Part shown: piece by piece, positions 35,444-45,659 of the stretch
Numbering within the stretch: the first letter of the stretch is position 1
Layout: each line of letters starts with the position of its first letter
Origin: Miscanthus floridulus
Taxonomy: Eukaryota; Streptophyta; Magnoliopsida; Poales; Poaceae
Direction: 5' to 3'
DNA: 64,000 nt
Assembly: GCF_019320115.1 (NCBI RefSeq)
Contig: NC_089595.1
Span: 106,957,611-107,021,610 of the forward strand
The notes under the pieces: model-generated
Databases searched by the model: none
What the model saw: only the letters and a program-made list of their open reading frames with translations
What the model was told of the DNA's origin: nothing
Made by a program: the position numbers and the translations under genes

Positions 35444-35686
35444 GTCCTTGTTTAGTTGTAGGAATTTGGATTTTAGACTACTGTAGCACGTTCGTTTTTA
35501 TTTGGCAAATAGTGTTTAAATATGGACTAATTAGGCTCAAAACGTTCGTCTCGCAATTTCCCACCAAACTGTGCAATTAGTTTTTCTTTTCGTCTACATT
35601 TAATGCTCCATGCACGGGCCGCAAACATTCGATGTGACAGATACTGTAGCAACTTTTTGGAAGTTAGGGTGAAACTAAACAAGGGC
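35444..35686. mobile_element. Tourist-like MITE
   Basis: It starts GTCCTTGTTTAGTTG and ends AACTAAACAAGGGC, 243 bp, with TAA directly repeated on both sides (35441-35443 and 35687-35689). Inner sequence (CTACTGTAGCAC, GTGCAATTAG, CGTCTACATTTA) is shared with the MITE at 33841-34084, so both belong to one family. Confidence 0.88.
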
Positions 35687-35888
35687 TAACTAGCAGACTT
35701 GGTAGTCAGTTTCAAGAAGAAAATTTCCTTCTCGAAGTACTGTATAATTTTCTTAGTTAATGCTATTATATTCTTCTATATGAACACAGCTGGAGAGTCC
35801 ATGTCGGTGCTTAACTACCTATGTCGCTTCCCTCACACAGTCACACTACAAACTCAATCTTCCATGCTTAACAGATCTTCATATTCAG

Positions 35889-36126
35889 GGCGCGTTTGGC
35901 CGGGCTCCCGCCGGCTCTGGCTCACATACTGTAGCGACACTGTAGCACGCAGGAGTTGGAGCCGGAGGAGAAAAAAAAACGAGCTTCTCCGGCTCCGGCG
36001 CTGTTAGTGAGAGAGGAAAGGAGGAGAAAGAAAAACAGCTTCGGTGAACAATGTCGCTACAAGAGATGAACAGGGGAGGAGTCAGAGGAGCCAGAGCCGC
36101 TCGGAGCCCGACCAAATGGACTCTCA
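35889..36126. mobile_element. MITE with GGGCGCGTTTGGCC ends
   Basis: It starts GGGCGCGTTTGGCCGGGCTC and ends near GAGCCCGACCAAATGGACTCT, near-inverse ends, about 240 bp, with CAG possibly duplicated at both sides. Both arms carry CT-rich or AG-rich pairs (GGCTCTGG, CCAGAGCC). Confidence 0.7.
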
Positions 36127-36322
36127 GTAGCAATGAGATCAACTCGGAATGCTAGCAGGTGAGTAGTCGTATGTACTTCTCAGTTGAGTCTTAGTCCTAT
36201 ATTTTGCAATTAGTTTCAAGATAGGAAAAAGAACGTGATACCTCTAATTTGCGGAAGCCATCACTATTGGTACTCTTATCTTTATTTATCTCTTTTTTTT
36301 TGCAGCCTTGCTCAGCACCTAT

Positions 36323-36762
36323 TGATGGAAACAATAGCGCCTTTAAATCGTAGATCAGGGGTAGGCTTTTCTCTTTAGGTGAGAAAACAGTTGATGTACC
36401 TTTGGTCTAGTTCACCATTCGGTCCATGAACGTCGGTGTCGTGGCAGCTCCGGCGTAGTGGTGGCGACCACTGGCGATGAGACGAGGTCCAGTGGCCCGG
36501 TGGTGACACTGTAGGGGCGATGTAGAGGTGACGGCGGTGCGGTGGGGCATCCCGTCACTGGCAGCACTTCTCGTTAGATCGGATTAGGTTTATGTGAGTG
36601 GTTACGGCGGCTCCGGTCAACTTCGTTATCTGAGCCCTGGTCCCCACACCTCTATTTATAGTGCTGTGCGACAGGGGCCCACCAACCATATTAGGGTTGG
36701 ACGCCCCCGATCAGGGCGTAGATCCAAGGGCCCAATAGACCGTTGGTGGAGATCAACTAACA
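36323..36762 (-). repeat. 3' LTR of the Copia element
   Basis: 440 bp. Reading on the minus strand it begins TGTTAGTTGATCTCC and ends CCATCA. The purine-rich PPT lies just outside at 36763-36773. Confidence 0.92.
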
Positions 36763-37200
36763 TTCTCCTCATTGATCTCATTACCATCTTTCAATTTTAT
36801 ATCATTTACTTTTGTTCATTCCATTACAGATTAGCGCATAGAGCATGTTTCATCGTCATGGTCAATTGCCGATAAATTTAACAGCTACAACACACCACTC
36901 TGTTCTGAAATAGATACTTAACTTTTGGGCCTTCTTTTGTCTAGGAATTTTAGGCTTTCCCTTAAACTCATGCTAGCTACACATTGGGTGGTAAGCCTTT
37001 TGTAAGCGGATCCATGAGCATCTTTTCTGTACTTATATGCTCAAGACTTTATGACATGATCCCAGACTTTATCTTTCACAACAATATACTTTATGTCAAT
37101 GTGTTTGGCAGCACCACTTGACTTATTATTATGAGCATACTGTACTGCCGGATTATTATCGCAGTATAACTTAAGTGGTCTATAGATGTCGCCAACCACC

Positions 37201-37440
37201 TTAAAAACCGGGTATGAACTTCTTTAGCCAGTTCACCTGCCCTGTTGCCTCATAACACGCTATAAAACCGTCATACATTGTGGACGATGTAGTGATAGTT
37301 TGCTTTAAGCTTTTCCATGAAATAGCTCCTCCTGCGAGAGTGAATACATATCTAGACGTGGATTTTCTATCATCTCCTGCATAATCAGAATCTAAATATC
37401 CCATTATATGGAGTAAATCAGATCTTCTATACGTCATCAT
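37201..37440 (-). pseudogene. Copia RNase H fragment
   Basis: The minus strand encodes LLHIMGYLDSDYAGDDRKST and ISWKSLKQTITTSST, matching the Copia RNase H (GY.DSD.AGD and SWKS.KQ..). The usual Glu of the following ...EAEY block is Gly/Tyr-altered (TMYDGF). Confidence 0.85.
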
Positions 37441-37479
37441 GAGGCCTTTCGTTCCTTACAAATAATGCAAGACTTTCTT

Positions 37480-38208
37480 TACTAATTTACAGTGTTTTAT
37501 TTCAGAATTGCTCTGAAATCTGCCAAGTAACCCGGTAACAAATGTCAAGTCAGGGCGCGTCTATACTTGAGTATATTGTAAGCTTCCAACAACTGAAGCA
37601 TATGGAACCACTTTCATTTGATCGATCTCATATTGGTTCCTGGGGCATTGAAAATCCCCATATCTGTCGCCCTTGACTATAGAAGCAGGTGAGGGTCTAC
37701 ATTTGTGCATACTGAATTTCTTTAAGATTCTTTCTATGTATGCCTTTTGTGACAGTCCTAATACCCCTTTACTTCTATCTCAGTGAATCTCGATCCCTAG
37801 AACGAACGATGCTTCACAAAGATCTTTCATATCAAATTTTGAGGACAAAACTTCTTTATCTCCCGTAGTAGACTGACATCACTACAAGCAAGTAAGATGT
37901 CATCCACATACAGGACAAAGAAGATAAACTTCCCATTTTTAAACTTTGCATAGACACAATTGTCCTCTACATTATCTTTAAAACCCGAAATTCTTTATTA
38001 TATGATCAAACTTCAAGTACCACTGTCTTGAAGCTTGTTTTAATCCATAAATGGATTTCTTTAGGCGGCATCCCATTCGTTCTTTTCCTTCCATGACAAA
38101 ACCTTTCGGTTGTGCCATGTAAACAATTTCCTCCAAGTCCCCGTTGAGAAATGTCATCTTTACATTCATCTGATATAATTCTAAATCGTAATGTGTTACT
38201 AATGCCAT
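37480..38208 (-). pseudogene. Copia reverse transcriptase, interrupted
   Basis: 37978-38208 carries LYQMNVKMTFLNGDLEEIVY and GLKQASRQWYLKFD. Then LYVDDILLAC, the active site with both Asp, lies at about 37890-37920 in a shifted frame. The Asp of the usual QMDVKTAFLNG block is Asn here. Confidence 0.85.
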
Positions 38209-38375
38209 TGTGATTCTGAAGAAATCCTTACATGAGTCTGGAGAAAAGGTCTCATTGTAATCAATCTCTTATCTTTGCGTAAGCCTTTTGCCACAAGTCA
38301 CACTATATATCTTTCTATATTCCCTCAAGAGTCAAGTTTTGTTTTATAGACCAATTTACAGCCAACTGTTTTGGC

Positions 38376-39603
38376 TTATTTAGGAATTATTTCCAAATCC
38401 CAAACTTTATTGGCATTCATAGATTTCATTTCATCTTCCATGGCCTCAAGCCACTTTGATGAATGATTACTTCTCATGGCTTCTTCAAATGAGGTGGGAT
38501 CATCCTCCGTTTGGAATTCCTCAGTGTTGTACACTTCATAATCAGCAGGAATAACTGATTTTCTAACTCTTTGAGACCTTCTAGGGACCTCCATATTTGG
38601 TACATCTTCTTTTTGAGGCTGTTGTTGCCCCCCCTCATGTGTGGCAATAGGTTCTATAGGATCCTGAAGAACAGGTTTCTCATGGTCATTCATTGTTGCC
38701 ACAGGCGGAATAACAACAGGTGCTGACACCACAGTATCTTGCACTATCGGTGTAGCGATAGCAGGTAGTGAGAAAATTGGCCCATGAATCAGTGGAGTGG
38801 GCGCATACACCCGCTTCTCTTTAAGGTCAATTTCTTGAGCTACCATTCTCCCCCTCATCAATTTATCCTCTAGGAAGACAGCGTGTCTTGTTTCCACAAA
38901 CTTTGTATGTCTCTCTGGACAGTAGAAATAAAAACATTTTGACTTTTCTGGGTATCCAATGAAATGACAACTTACTGTTTTGGGATCTAGCTTCCCAATG
39001 TTTGGGTTAAATCCTTTAGCCTCAGCAGGGCTTCCCACACACATAAGTGGTTTAGTGAGGGTACTTTTCCAGTCAACAACTCATACGGTGTTTTGGGCAC
39101 TGACTTTCTTGGTACTCTATTGAGAATATAAATGGCGGTTTTTAATGCCTCCATCCATAGGCTCGTCTTTCAGCTACTCTATTCTGCTGAGGTTCGCTCG
39201 GTGTAGAATACTGGGCTACTATGTCATTCTCCTGTAAAAACCTTGCAAAAGGGTTCAAGAACTTGGCCATATGGGGTATGCCGACCGTAGTACTCCCCAC
39301 GGTCAAACCTGACTATCTTAATCTTTAAATTGTATTGGTTTTCAACTTCTGCCTTAAACATCTTAATTTATCCAATGCTTCTATTTTTTCTTTGATTGGA
39401 TAAATATAGCCATAACGGGAGTAATCATCTGTGAATGTTATGAACGAATCATAATCATCCATACTCTTTACAGGAAATAGACCACAGATGTCTATTTGAA
39501 TAATCTGTAAAATTCCTGCGCTTCGTTTGACATCTTTTTTAATTTTCTTTACATACTTTTCTTTTATGCATTCTCTGCATTGTTCTAAAACTGAGAGCTC
39601 CAA
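38376..39603 (-). pseudogene. Copia integrase, interrupted
   Basis: 39325-39603 carries QCRECIKEKYVKK, then the core start IIQIDICGLFP and FITFTDDYSRYGYIY with two Asp positions. 38376-39044 carries the integrase C-terminal part (DPKTVSCHFIGYPEKSKCFY) and a Pro-rich linker before RT. The 39045-39324 part is in other frames with stops. Confidence 0.85.
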
Positions 39604-39673
39604 TGGAGGAATAAAACTGAGAGCTCCAATGGAGGAAGAATATCATTGTTAACTAGTCTTTCTATTCTCCCCC

Positions 39674-39943
39674 TCAAAATATGGCATAAATGACAGTGCC
39701 ATAATTTCGACAATGCATCGTGAGCTCTCTTATGCCACCATTTCCAGAGTAACTCTCTGTCACCAGCTGCTTTATCAGCTGGATAGCATATGTCTTTGAA
39801 GAGCCAGTGAACTGACTCTTTATTCTATCAAGGTACTCGGTGACCGTGTCACACTTTAGGATTGAGCTCATAATTGCAGGCTCAATCGTATTCTTTATCA
39901 AAGCCAAACATTTTTTGTTGACAGTGATCCACTTCCTATGCAC
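39674..39943 (-). pseudogene. Copia gag fragment
   Basis: The minus strand encodes an 89-aa piece with CLALIKNTIEPAIMSSI and YLDRIKSQFTGSSKTYA, typical of the Copia gag (UBN2) domain. The zinc knuckle and protease are not seen between this piece and integrase, where only about 70 bp remain, so a deletion is likely. Confidence 0.8.
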
Positions 39944-40149
39944 AAGGTCATAGGATATCTTTTGAGATTCAAAATCCCTCTCTTTTGTTGTCTAAGCGGC
40001 ATCAGCCTCATTTGTCTCCCTCACCGGTGCCACAGGATCAGTGAGACACGGTGAGGTGACTACCCAGTCCATCTTAGCCCAGATGAAAACCAGGTCAAAC
40101 ATTTTCTTAACATAAAATTAACACCATTTTCATGTCTTGATTCCAACGT

Positions 40150-40600
40150 TGGTAAAAAACAAAACATACAACTGTTCTTATACATTAATTCTACATCACC
40201 GTTGGGCAGAAATAGAATTAATGCATAAATCATTAAAATTTCTAACTGTTCTTATATACTAATTCTACATCACCGTTGGGCAGAAATAGAATTAATACAT
40301 AAATCATTAAAATTTACAACTATTCTTATACACTAATTCTATATCACCGTTGGGCAGAAATAGAATTAATATAGAAATCATTAAAATTACAATATTGTTA
40401 TTAACAACGTTGGTCAGAAAATAACAATATCATAATCATGTCAAAATCTCTTTTTCTCCAATTAAATATCACATTGGTTCAAAATAACCTGAGAATCAAC
40501 AATTTCTTTAGCAGCGGAAAAACTCTCTTTTTCTCCAATTAAATATCACGTTGGTTCAAAATAATCGGAGAATCAACAATTTCTTTAGCAGCGGAAAAAT
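40150..40600. repeat. Two tandem repeat arrays in the Copia leader
   Basis: Three units of about 75 bp (CTGTTCTTATA...TCACCGTTGGGCAGAAATAG...) run from about 40165 to 40400. Two units of about 76 bp (CTCTTTTTCTCCAATTAAAT...GCAGCGGAAAAA) run from about 40448 to 40600. They lie between PBS and gag on the minus strand. Confidence 0.88.
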
Positions 40601-41690
40601 AATTCAATTCAATGAATTTTGCCCATAGAACAAATCTCTTTTCTATTTTCTTTAAGCCATTAATCAATTTCCAGGAAATAAACATTTATTGGAAAAAATA
40701 AAAAGAAAATTGACTCAAATCTTTACTGTTCACTCGGCCCCAGCAAGAATTCGGCCTGGCCTACCTCCCTTGCCCGCGCGCTGCCCGCACCTGGCCACAA
40801 CCTGGGCCTGGGTCGGCAAAGCTGCGCGGCGCGCTCGCCCGCCTGGGCCGCGAGTCGGCCCGATCAACCGGCGCCGTTCATTTTGATCTGACGGCCGAGC
40901 ATCGTTATTGCCCGAACAAAAACTCGCGCCGCGGCTGGTGCCCCGGAACCCTAGTTCATTTGATCCCTGCCCTTTCTCTCTCTTCGCCTCTCTCCCCAGC
41001 GCAGCGAGCAGCGACCGAGCGAGCGAGGAGGAGGAGCGGGCAGCCATGGCGCCGTCGCTGGCCCCCTCGCCGGCGTGCGCGCTCCCCAGCGGGTGAGCAC
41101 GCCGCTGTCGAGCGGCCTAGCCGCGACGCCCCCTTGGCCGAGCCCAGGCGAAACATCTCCCCCCGGCTCGGCCCTCTTCTCCCGCGTCGGCGAAGGGTCA
41201 GCCCTGCGCACGATGAGGTAGGGCTCTTCCCCCTTTCCCCTTCTTCTCTTTTTGGACTGGTTCTTCTCGGTTGAGTCCGATTGGGATGGGGATTCGTTCT
41301 AGGGTTACATTCTTGGGGTTAGGGTTTCACTGTGTGTCATACCGTGGAGTCTTTACGGGTTTTAGGGTTCGGCCTCGAGATTCTTTCCAAAAACCGACAC
41401 CCTTTCACTTCTCTGTGTTTCACCCGATTAGGGTTAGGGTTGGGATAACCCTCTTTCTTCTCAGATCCGAACGGGATCATTTCTTTTCTTCTTGCCGTGC
41501 GCCGGCAAATATGGCGGTGCGGCATCTTTCCCCGCTCGGTGGCGGTGGTGACCGGGAGTTGGGTGACATCCGCCACCCCCAGTCTCTTTTCTGTTTGCTC
41601 TTACCCGGTTAGGGTTAGGGTTTCAATCCAAAATGGATTAGACCCTTGTTCTCTTTGATTTCTTTTCAATGCTCTACCGCATACTTTAAC
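40601..41690 (-). other. 5' leader of the Copia element
   Basis: About 1.1 kb between the PBS and the tandem repeats, GC-rich in the 40730-41250 part. ORFs on both strands there are Arg/Ala/Pro-rich with no domain. AGGGTTAGGGTT-like pieces at about 41430 and 41608 are too short to be telomeric. Confidence 0.55.
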
Positions 41691-41706
41691 CTGTCTCTGA
41701 TACCAT
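41691..41706 (-). promoter_or_regulatory. Copia primer binding site (initiator Met-tRNA type)
   Basis: Just inside the 5' LTR the minus strand reads ATGGTATCAGAGACAGG. TGGTATCAGAG is the standard complement to the 3' end of plant initiator Met-tRNA. Confidence 0.9.
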
Positions 41707-42155
41707 TGATGGAAACAATAACGCCTCTAAACCGTAGATCAAGGGTAGGCTTTTCTCTTTAGGTGGGAAAACAGTTGATGTACCTTTGGTCTAGTTCACC
41801 ATTCGGTCTATGGACGCCAGTGTCGTAGCAGCTCTGGCGTAGTGGTGGCGACCAGTGGTAATGAGGCGAGGTCCAGTGGCCCGATGGTGACACTGCAGGG
41901 CGATGCAGAGGTGACGGCGGTGCGGTGGGGCATCCCATCACTGGCAGCACTTCTCGTTAGATCGGATTAGATTTCTGTGAGTGGTTACGGCGGCTCCGGT
42001 CAACTTCGTTATTCGAGCCCTGGTCCCCACACCTCTATTTATAGTGCTGTGCGAACAGGGGTCCACCAACCATATTAGGGTTGGACGCCTCCGATCAGGG
42101 CGCAGATCTAAGGACCCAATAGGCCGTTGGGCCTATTGGTGGAGATCAACTAACA
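41707..42155 (-). repeat. 5' LTR of the Copia element
   Basis: 449 bp, same ends as the partner LTR. It is slightly longer, with a small extra GGGCCTATT near its outer end. The minus strand has a candidate TATA box (ACTATAAATAGAGG) around 42034-42047. Confidence 0.92.
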
Positions 42156-42847
42156 CCTATGTGTAAATCAGCTGAACAACCGGTTATGGCCCACAAGCTG
42201 ATATCTACCTTTCATATCCCCAAATTTGGTGCAATTTAGTCTTGTCAGGGAAAATAACTTATGAAATTGTCAGACCACTAAATTACTCCCAAGATCAATC
42301 CTATTATTCTATAGTTATTATAAGTTTTTTTTTTGGTTTGGGCAATATGAACTCCCATTAGAAATATACACAATAAGCAGATAGTTCACCTCCTCCATTA
42401 CCTGATAAAATTGAATTATTCTTCTTTCTTCAAAGTTTCCTGTACCATTCGATCAATTCTACTGATGATGTTGATGTTATCTCTACTGTCAGTGCCAGCC
42501 CCACTGATGTTCAAATTATTTCTAATGAGCTGAGCTGCTCATCCAAACTTTGATTAACCAAGAATGTTTAATTATTTTAAAAGATCATACTTGCCATTGA
42601 CATATAACCTTTCAAGCCATAATGTTTGCGAACTGTTTTCTGCTCTCCTAAAGGCATGCAATTTGTGTTGCGATATTGGTAGACGTATAACTAATATACA
42701 TTTGAGTTGCCATAAAGCAGTGCTTCACTATGCTGTACACATTACCTTGCCGTAGAGACTTACAGTAGCACCTCAAAAGCACAAACACATACAGAAGCGT
42801 GTAGCCACTGCAGCACGGCGAAGCTCGCCTCCCTGATTGTTGTACTC
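42156..42847. other. AT-rich DNA between the Copia element and the SINE
   Basis: No ORF longer than about 60 codons with any recognisable feature. It is probably part of the larger insertion in block B. Confidence 0.4.
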
Positions 42848-42862
42848 ATAGAGGACAACTAT

Positions 42863-43409
42863 GAAGGGCGGGTCTGGTGCAAGCGGTAGAGTCTTACCGT
42901 CTATGACCGGAAGGTTCCGGGATCGAGTCGCGGTCTCCTCGCATTCCACAGGCGAGAGTAAGGCTTGTCACTGACACCCTTCCTATTAAAGTACGTCATG
43001 AGCCTATTGGGCCTGGGCTGACGGTATAGCCCGCTAGTGTTAGGGTTAATTAGAGATAAGGGTTGCTTGCTTAAGGGTCAAGTAAGCCTTGCTTGGGAGT
43101 CAAATAAACATCTCTATATAAGGAGAGGAGATGTATTAATCAAATCAAACAAGAATTAAGAAGAAAATTCCTTCCCTCTTGCTCGGTCGTGGGCAAGGCC
43201 CCCGGCCGGCCTCCGGCTTCCCTCGCAGCCCCAGCCGCCATAATTACTATCGTGGACAGTACCCGTCTTACTGTAGCACCACGGGTACTGTAGCCCGCCC
43301 GTCGTCGTCTCTCCCTCAGCTCTCTCTCCCTCTCAATCCTAGCAGCCACCTATCACTTCCTCAGACCCCGCACAGAGCAGGAGCTCTCTGCACTGGGTAC
43401 GTCCTTTTT
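42863..43409 (+). mobile_element. Au-like tRNA-derived SINE, interrupted
   Basis: The head has Pol III box A (TGGTGCAAGCGGTAGAG) and box B (GGTTCCGGGATCGAGTC) with the Au-type GTCTCCTCGCATT. The 3' part has CAGACCCCGCACAGAGCAGG, then CTGCACTGGGTACGTCC and a T run. A perfect 15-bp target duplication, ATAGAGGACAACTAT, flanks it (42848-42862 and 43410-43424), the mark of LINE-driven retroposition. A second insertion at 42985-43355 splits it. The tRNA-like head is not a functional tRNA gene. Confidence 0.9.
42985..43355 (+). mobile_element. 371-bp insertion inside the SINE, class uncertain
   Basis: CTTCCT is directly repeated on both sides (42979-42984 and 43356-43361), and the SINE reads continuously if it is removed. 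It contains GTGTTAGGGTTAATTAGAG and a TATA-like CTCTATATAAGGAG, which resembles a short or solo LTR. Its ends (ATTAAAG...TATCA) are not TG...CA, so the class is open. Confidence 0.65.
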
Positions 43410-43424
43410 ATAGAGGACAACTAT

Positions 43425-44118
43425 CTTCATTAGATGTTGCCGACATTTTTTCTTGAATTTTAGCATAGCAACAGTGATTCACACTATGATACATATTCCT
43501 CAATGAAGTTTCTTATATAAATACATATTCCTCAAATAGTTTCTTGATAATGAGAACTTTGAACACTCTGACAAAATGTTGTCCTCACAGTTGTGTTTTG
43601 TATGTGCAGGTGTAGGTAGAATTTTCTAAAAGCACTGCCAAGCACTTCATCAAAAGTACAAATTAGGTTTCTGATGTGCCTATGCTGTATTCACTATCTT
43701 GAGATACAAGAGCAGAGCTTAATGAGGTTTGCTAATTTAATTTGAGTGTCCTTCTGAGCTCTTACCTGCAAGATTTATTCTTACATGCTGCGAACAGGTT
43801 TGTTACTGCAAGATGACCTTCACAAAAATAGGCATACTGCATATGCTTTGACTGTATTTGCATTTTTGCTTATTGGTCTAAATGTTTTTTTTTAATTTTT
43901 GTTTGCAGCCCTCTGCTACGTGCCACCTCAGCTGGCCCTGTCCTCTTCGCCCGTACCCACTCCATCCACCATCCCCAATCTGTCTCTCGGTGACGTCGTC
44001 GACCATCATCCGGTATGGTGTGGGGTTTAATGTATTCTACTGTTTTCATGACCAAACTCATGTATTAGCTTTCTAGCCCGCGCAACTGCGCAGGGGTAAT
44101 AATAATGCTGGAAACTTA
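43425..44118. other. AT-rich DNA to the right edge of the block B insertion
   Basis: No supported gene. A pyrimidine-rich segment at 43897-44000 is open on both strands without a domain. The hairpin-like CCCGCGCAACTGCGCAGGG lies at 44077-44095. Confidence 0.4.
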
Positions 44119-44458
44119 GGCCCCGTTTGGCAGGGCTTCACTTCACTAGTGAAGCTAATTTTTTTTTGGCTTCAGCTCCACGAACAGTTCCACCGGTGGA
44201 GCTAAAGCGGTTTTGATAAACCGTTTGGCAAAATGGCTTCCCTGTGAGAACATGTTTTTAGGGGCCTGGAGGAGGAGCCGGGAGAAGCCACTTTTTTTTA
44301 GCTCCATCCCACCCCAAATCACTGTGAGAGCATGTTTTTAGGGGCTTCACATGTTTTTAGGGGCTTCACAAGTGAAGCTATTTTACTTTACCCCGTTTGG
44401 TAGAAAACGGCTCCAAACGACTCCTGAAGCCAGTGGAGAAGCCCTGCCAAACGGGACC
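44119..44458. mobile_element. MITE with GGCCCCGTTTGGCAGGGCTTC ends
   Basis: It starts GGCCCCGTTTGGCAGGGCTT and ends AAGCCCTGCCAAACGGGACC, 340 bp, near-perfect inverted ends. It lies at the junction where homology with block A resumes. The flanks are TTA (left) and TAA (right), so the TSD is unclear. Confidence 0.8.
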
Positions 44459-44627
44459 TAAGTTCTGCCTGGCTGCAGTAGTAACTGACTGGAAGTCATG
44501 TGTGCTCAACCGCCTAAAGGGCATTGTACATCCATCCCCAAAAGATTGCGAGTGGTGATGTAACATTGTGTTAATTAATAATGATGAAGGATCTAGGCCA
44601 TCTTATACACGAAAATGCATTCATTTA

Positions 44628-45013
44628 GGGGGTGATTGGTTGCTCAAGGGTCAGCGAGCCGGGATGGAGTGGCCGTCCAGGCTCTTTTCAGCCATGATAA
44701 GACTATTCGCTTTGCTGTGTTTTGTTGTATTTGTTATTGGCCCAGTACGAAACGAGATCGTGTTTGGTTGCACGCATGTATCAAAGTTTTGAGTGTCTGA
44801 CATATGGGTCCCTGCACCATGCGTGTATGAAGCCATCCCGGCTCATGAGGGAAGGTGAAATTGAGAAGGCGGAGGTGTGCGGGATGGAGGGGGGCAGATG
44901 AATGGAACGAATCAGGCAAAACGTGCGAGGAGGAGAACCAAACATAGCCACAGTGCACCACTTAATGTCGGATGGGGCTCCGGAAGACGCGAGTAGAGCA
45001 ACCAATCACCCCC
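44628..45013. mobile_element. Tourist-type MITE, 386 bp, TSD TTA
   Basis: It starts GGGGGTGATTGGTTGCTC and ends with the exact inverse GAGCAACCAATCACCCCC. TTA is duplicated at both sides (44625-44627 and 45014-45016). Block A holds the corresponding site without the insertion. TIR and TTA target fit PIF/Harbinger. Confidence 0.92.
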
Positions 45014-45110
45014 TTAGTCATGTGAGCAAAATTGCCCAGCCCGGGACCGGGTTTTCTATGGGACCTCGTGCCGAAGCGGTGCCCAAGTTGAAGCTCTCCT
45101 CCGGCCAACT

Positions 45111-45235
45111 GCCTGTTCGCTTGGTCGTATTTAGCTTATAAGCCATAGCTTATCAGTCAAAGAACAATATTTTTTTCTCATACCAAATCAGTCCACAGTA
45201 CTTTCAGCCATGCCTTAGAAGTCAAACCAGCCCCA
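45111..45235. mobile_element. Short MITE in block B
   Basis: It begins near CTGTTCGCTTGGTCG and contains AGCTTATAAGCCATAGCTTA, ATATTTTTTTCTCATACC and CAGTACTTTCAGCC. The sequence is related to the insertions near 25240 and 34604. Block A has none here. Confidence 0.65.
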
Positions 45236-45517
45236 GACAGGGGCTTGTGAGGCCATGGGATGGAACCTGCCTTCGAGGCTTTGACGCGAGGCCGACCTGT
45301 GCTGACATGCTGGAACCCTTGCAGTGGAGCAAGTTTTCCACAAGGTGATCATGGAGAATGAACGAGGAGAGCACGGAACGAGTCAGTGGCTCTACCGACT
45401 GCATGATGACATTGTGTATTGTGTTGTGGTATAACATACAGCAGCACACGGCACACCTTTGGATATTTTTTTTTATTTGCGTTCTTTTTCGTCCTAAATC
45501 CTAAACTAGGCACGCGT

Positions 45518-45519
<2 letters not shown>

Positions 45520-45556
<37 letters not shown>
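45520..45556. repeat. 37-bp run of G
   Basis: An uninterrupted poly-G tract inside block B. It could form a G-quadruplex and is also a classic place for sequencing or assembly error, so its length should not be trusted. Confidence 0.95.
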
Positions 45557-45659
45557 CTAGGCTAATCGATCCCTCAACCATCGCCTTACTTAATACAGTA
45601 TATTTATTTACGATAGTATTGTTCAATTGTGCGGAGGCTGGCGAGGAGCTTAGTCACGG

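Larger units (their letters stand above)
36323..42155 (-). mobile_element. Complete Ty1/Copia LTR retrotransposon, minus strand, 5.8 kb
   Basis: Two LTRs (36323-36762 and 41707-42155) flank a degenerate gag-pol. The insertion is bordered by a perfect 5-bp TSD, CCTAT, at 36318-36322 and 42156-42160. On the minus strand the LTRs begin TGTTAGTTGATC and end TTCCATCA. A PBS follows the 5' LTR, and a purine-rich tract (AATGAGGAGAA) precedes the 3' LTR. Domain order integrase-RT-RNaseH is Copia order. About 30 differences between the LTRs by eye (6-7%) suggest an age of a few million years at usual grass rates. Confidence 0.93.
35182..44111 (+). mobile_element. Candidate Helitron spanning the main insertion in block B
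   Basis: Block A homology stops near 35181 and resumes near 44112, so about 8.9 kb was inserted here. The left edge begins TCTACCATTACCC (Helitrons begin TC). The right edge has a hairpin-like CCCGCGCAACTGCGCAGGG, then 12 bp, then CTGG (Helitrons end CTRR, with a hairpin 10-12 bp before). The flanking bases are not the expected A and T, and no helicase is present. Nested inside are MITEs, a Copia element and a SINE. The alternative is several separate insertions. Confidence 0.35.

Noticed and set aside
41430..41626. AGGGTTAGGG repeats resembling telomere DNA
   Set aside because: Only two or three units at each place and no array. They are short telo-box-like words in a retrotransposon leader.
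42868..42945. tRNA-like A and B boxes
   Set aside because: They belong to the head of an Au-like SINE bounded by a 15-bp TSD. No acceptor stem or proper cloverleaf is present.
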